Of a DNA stretch of 64,000 nucleotides, positions 62,760 through 64,000 are shown in pieces. This DNA comes from Steromphala cineraria. Its lineage: Eukaryota > Mollusca > Gastropoda > Trochida > Trochidae. The position numbers were made by a program, and so were the translations under genes. The DNA lies in NCBI GenBank assembly GCA_916613615.1, contig OU744730.1, forward strand, positions 28,704,882 through 28,768,881, read 5' to 3'. Position 1 is the stretch's first letter; every line of letters starts with the position of its first letter. The notes below the pieces were generated by a model. That model was not told the origin of the DNA, searched no databases, and saw nothing but the letters and a program-made list of their open reading frames with translations.

Positions 62760-63098
62760 GCGAATGGTTATGTTATTATAATTTATTTTTTGTTGACATT
62801 TCGTATTTTCTAATGTCCATGACAACATAACGATGTGCATCAATTAGATTAACAAGATAAGTACAGCGTCACATGTCAATCAAAATCATCATTAATGGTA
62901 CCATTAAATGACAATGATTGCTGATATCATCATTGATTTAAATCTATCGAAGCAGTTAGCCAATCTGTGTCAACTATGTACTCGGTAATGATGCATTACG
63001 CAATTTTCAATTATCGTCACGTGTCAAATTCAAAGCTTCAGTTTGGTATAAAAGTATGAATAAATTGGATAGAGCAAGCATTTCAAGCCGATCAAGAG
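62760..63098 (+). promoter_or_regulatory. T4 promoter block and untranslated exon
   Basis: Keeps TTACGCAA (62996-63003), CACGTG (63018-63023) and TATAAAAG (63047-63054). The untranslated exon ends at GTACGC (GT at 63099). Confidence 0.7.
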
Positions 63099-63276
63099 GT
63101 ACGCTAACATTAAGGGGCGACAAAACATACACAGTAAAATTAATTATGTTTAAAGTTGATTTAAAATTTTGAAACATTCATAACATTCAGTGACTATGTT
63201 ATTCATTGTGCTAACATGACTGTTTTCAGTTTCAGGTTTACTTATTCGAGAGGAAATTACTGTTCTTTTGTCAAAT

Positions 63277-63366
63277 ATGAGGACCACAATGTTCGCATTC
63301 TTCTGCTGTATATTTTATGTTCTTCTGGAACTTTGTTCCTGTGCACAAACAAAGGGAGTTGGACAG
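63277..63366 (+). CDS. T4: signal-peptide exon of a fourth tandem copy, partial
   Basis: A 30-codon exon encoding the same signal peptide and CAQTKGVGQ end as T1, with two changes (Phe-Tyr in the core where T1 has Leu-Ser). The donor is GTCAGT, weaker than in the sisters. The knot exons lie beyond the window end. Intron 2 contains an M2 MITE at 63746. Whether the gene is intact cannot be judged. Confidence 0.75.
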
Positions 63367-63745
63367 GTCAGTCAGGTTGATTTAATATATTTTGGAAACG
63401 TTTAGAATTTTAATTTTACCGAAAGTGGGTTTCAAAATACCATTATGTATTTTCACTGTCTAGAAAGCCATTCTATCACACAAGCTATCTATATTCTTAA
63501 AATGCTGACGTTTTTGGTACTTCTTTTAAAATATGTAGTTAGAACCATCGTGTTCATATTTATGTGAAACATTTTGTCGTTCAAGTGTTATAATGTTGAT
63601 GAGGCGTATGGAAAGGGAAAGGAAACCAACACAATGTAAGAGCACGGACCTCTGTAAATATTTTGAGAAAATAATTCAGGGTTCTAGTTGATTAAAGAGT
63701 TTAACTAAATGCCATTGATATATACTTTTGACTTATCCATATTCT

Positions 63746-64000
63746 TTAAAGGGGCAGTAGCACGTTTTTGATAATTTTATATTTTAAAAATTGCACTTAT
63801 AATTGTAAGTAAATGCCTCATGTATCATATTGACAGTGTCAACAATCACATTACACAAGCCAATCACCCATAGTCAGAGGACAAAGTATGAGGATTCACA
63901 TAAAATCCATTGGCGGCCATTTTTGTGTGAACACCTTTAATTCATTTTTGTATGAAAAAGGAATCGCATGGCTGAACCTTACGTTATAGATTTGAATTAT
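63746..64000. mobile_element. M2 (TTAA) MITE, cut by window end
   Basis: Begins TTAA (63746-63749), AGGGGCAGTAGCACG, and follows the M2 body to the end of the window. Opposite orientation to, and different position from, the M2 in T3 intron 2. Confidence 0.8.

Larger units (their letters stand above)
56815..62760. repeat. Segmental duplication block (T3 3' half to T4 promoter)
   Basis: Sister of 37130-42960. It lacks the (GACGGACA)n insertion and keeps the ~390 bp lost at the poly(C) junction of the other copy. Frames such as 59144 are not conserved. Confidence 0.85.

Noticed and set aside
36265..63366. Naming the T genes as conotoxins or a known antimicrobial family
   Set aside because: Cysteine spacing alone is shared by many unrelated peptides; no diagnostic signal-peptide match can be claimed.

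Overview
The window looks like AT-rich nuclear DNA from an invertebrate, most likely a mollusc; a bivalve or gastropod cannot be told apart from sequence alone. Genes are small and split by phase-0 GT-AG introns, promoters carry TATA boxes, and the rest is crowded with DNA transposons, foldback elements and retroelement remains. There are no prokaryotic features. Most long reading frames on both strands are chance openings in AT-rich DNA.

The real genes form a cluster of secreted, cysteine-rich peptide precursors of the inhibitor-cystine-knot (ICK, knottin) type. Each has a TATA box, a very short untranslated first exon, an exon for the signal peptide, and then one exon per six-cysteine module (C-x6-C-x5..8-CC-x4-C-x5..10-C). 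I find: N1 (minus, 3565 to below 1, partial); P1 (plus, 8572-10263, two modules); N2 (minus, 20296-17413, two modules); N3 (minus, 33312-28276, six modules); and four tandem paralogues T1 (36265-37702), T2 (43486-45773), T3 (55135-57383) and T4 (63277 to beyond the end), with three modules each in the complete copies. N3 and T1 form a divergent pair. A second copy of the N3-T1 intergenic block lies upstream of T3, with only the wreck of an N3-like gene (52233-52400) on its other side. Role is not shown by sequence: defence peptide, toxin-like peptide and signalling peptide all fit this fold.

Layout: 0-10.3 kb, the divergent pair N1/P1 with elements in their introns. 10.3-17.2 kb, a foldback MITE (M1) carrying a degenerate tyrosine-recombinase (DIRS-like) retrotransposon, itself broken by a 623-bp palindrome built of 14-bp palindromes. 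17.4-20.9 kb, N2 with a LINE relic and a ~91-bp minisatellite in intron 1. 21-28 kb, gene-free, with a deleted Tc1 element, a 1.2-kb terminal-inverted-repeat element and a long hairpin. 28.3-33.8 kb, N3 with a ~40-bp minisatellite grown from an exon-intron junction. 33.8-64 kb, the T cluster in segmental duplications, with mobile insertions whose empty sites can be read in sister copies. T3 appears to be a recombinant: T2-like up to mid exon 4, T1-like after it.
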